Shown here: one piece after another, positions 4,758-5,325 of the stretch | Layout of the letters: each line of letters begins with the position of its first letter | Numbering within the stretch: the first letter of the stretch is position 1 | Assembly: GCA_030635525.1 (NCBI GenBank) | Contig: DAOVYR010000091.1 | Span: 1-5,325, forward strand | Reading direction: 5' to 3' | From: Candidatus Nanohalarchaeota archaeon | Lineage (GTDB): Archaea; EX4484-52; B79-G9 | Length of the DNA stretch: 5,325 nucleotides | Made by a program: the position numbers and the translations under genes | Notes under the pieces: generated by a model | Databases searched by the model: none | What the model saw: only the letters and a program-made list of their open reading frames with translations | What the model was told of the DNA's origin: nothing

Positions 4758-5325
4758 TCAAACACCGGCAAAATCCACCGGAGGCATAATACCGCCCATA
4801 TAAACAACAGCAACCAGGATAACAACAATTACTATCATAATACTTATAACAACCACGGGCAGCAAAACAGCAATAGCACTTCGCAAAAAACTGATCTCAT
4901 GAACCTCTTTCAAAGCATATATCATGATATAAAGCACATACAGCACAAAAACAAACACAACCAAATCTATAATCTGACTATTGAGACTGGAAACCGACGT
5001 AAATACATTAAACACAGAAAGATACGCAAGAACCCGAAACGTAGCCTCGTAATTCTTTTTCGCACCAACAAGCTTAAGGAACAGATGATATATCCCGCTC
5101 GACAAAAAAAGACCTATGCTTCCAAGAACAAACACCACAGGAACCATGATCAACATAAATATTGGAACATTTATCCCCAAATATTGAAGCGCCATCTCGA
5201 ATTCAGCATCCATAGACGCAAAAGTAAACCCCGCAGACAATATAAACGAAATCAGCATATTAACAACAGCAAACCAGTAAGGCTCCCCAAACCCGCCGGA
5301 TGTAGGCATCTTTTTGAAGAACTCC
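4758..5325 (-). CDS. Yip1-family membrane protein (N-terminus outside the window)
   Basis: The frame ends with TGA at 4758-4760 and stays open to the window edge. A Met codon at 5309 is probably internal: the residues before it (E-FFKK) and after it (MPTSGGFGEPYWFAVVN) match the usual Yip1-domain opening, in which an FF..MP motif leads into a conserved GEP and the first helix. From that Met there are 183 residues with about five hydrophobic segments, near 12-32, 50-71, 93-107, 112-132 and 146-170. The middle FLSSGIYHLFLKLVGAKKNYEATFRVLAYLS is the typical Yip1 core, and YALKEVHEISFLRSAIAVLLP matches the family's last conserved block. Eukaryotic Yip1 proteins work in membrane traffic; in archaea and bacteria the function is unknown, so none is assigned. 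It is an integral membrane protein. Confidence 0.85.
   Translation of the reverse strand, partial: EFFKKMPTSGGFGEPYWFAVVNMLISFILSAGFTFASMDAEFEMALQYLGINVPIFMLIMVPVVFVLGSIGLFLSSGIYHLFLKLVGAKKNYEATFRVLAYLSVFNVFTSVSSLNSQIIDLVVFVFVLYVLYIMIYALKEVHEISFLRSAIAVLLPVVVISIMIVIVVILVAVVYMGGIMPPVDFAGV

Noticed and set aside
1..5325. tRNA or rRNA genes
   Set aside because: No cloverleaf with a T-loop GTTCGA-type motif and no rRNA-like conserved stretch was seen on either strand.

Overview
The window most likely comes from an archaeon. The evidence is a family B DNA polymerase C-terminus ending in a PCNA-binding box, the alpha subunit of an ADP-forming acyl-CoA synthetase, a circularly permuted ribosome-assembly GTPase, and TATA boxes placed 25-29 bases before start codons with no ribosome binding site (leaderless starts). 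The lineage cannot be fixed from this sequence. The + strand is rich in A and C whichever strand is coding, so the chromosome shows a strong strand asymmetry here.

Layout, left to right. 1-366 (+): the last 121 codons of DNA polymerase B. It converges on a run of genes that all lie on the minus strand. Read in their own direction (right to left) these are: a Yip1-type membrane protein cut by the window edge (4758-5325); a 185-base intergenic region with two stem-loops that share a near-identical 23-base loop sequence; a metallo-beta-lactamase-fold hydrolase (3934-4572); a 231-base leader region (3703-3933) with a TATA box and a cobalamin-riboswitch-like RNA; a BtuR/CobO-type corrinoid adenosyltransferase (3106-3702); a circularly permuted GTPase (2306-3043), overlapping stop-to-start with a YjbQ/UPF0047 protein (1887-2306); and the acyl-CoA synthetase alpha subunit (461-1837).

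Most of these genes look like separate transcription units with their own promoters; only the GTPase and YjbQ genes are clearly coupled. No single pathway joins them. The polymerase and GTPase are housekeeping genes, the synthetase makes ATP from acyl-CoA, and the adenosyltransferase makes coenzyme B12.

The most striking part is 3106-3907. The adenosyltransferase gene lacks the strand bias of all its neighbours, which suggests recent acquisition. Its leader holds the hallmark P5, P6 and B12-box features of a cobalamin riboswitch, placed just downstream of where an archaeal TATA box would start transcription. A largely bacterial RNA switch driven by an archaeal promoter would be unusual. The twin stem-loops at 4601-4736 are the second item that known features do not explain.
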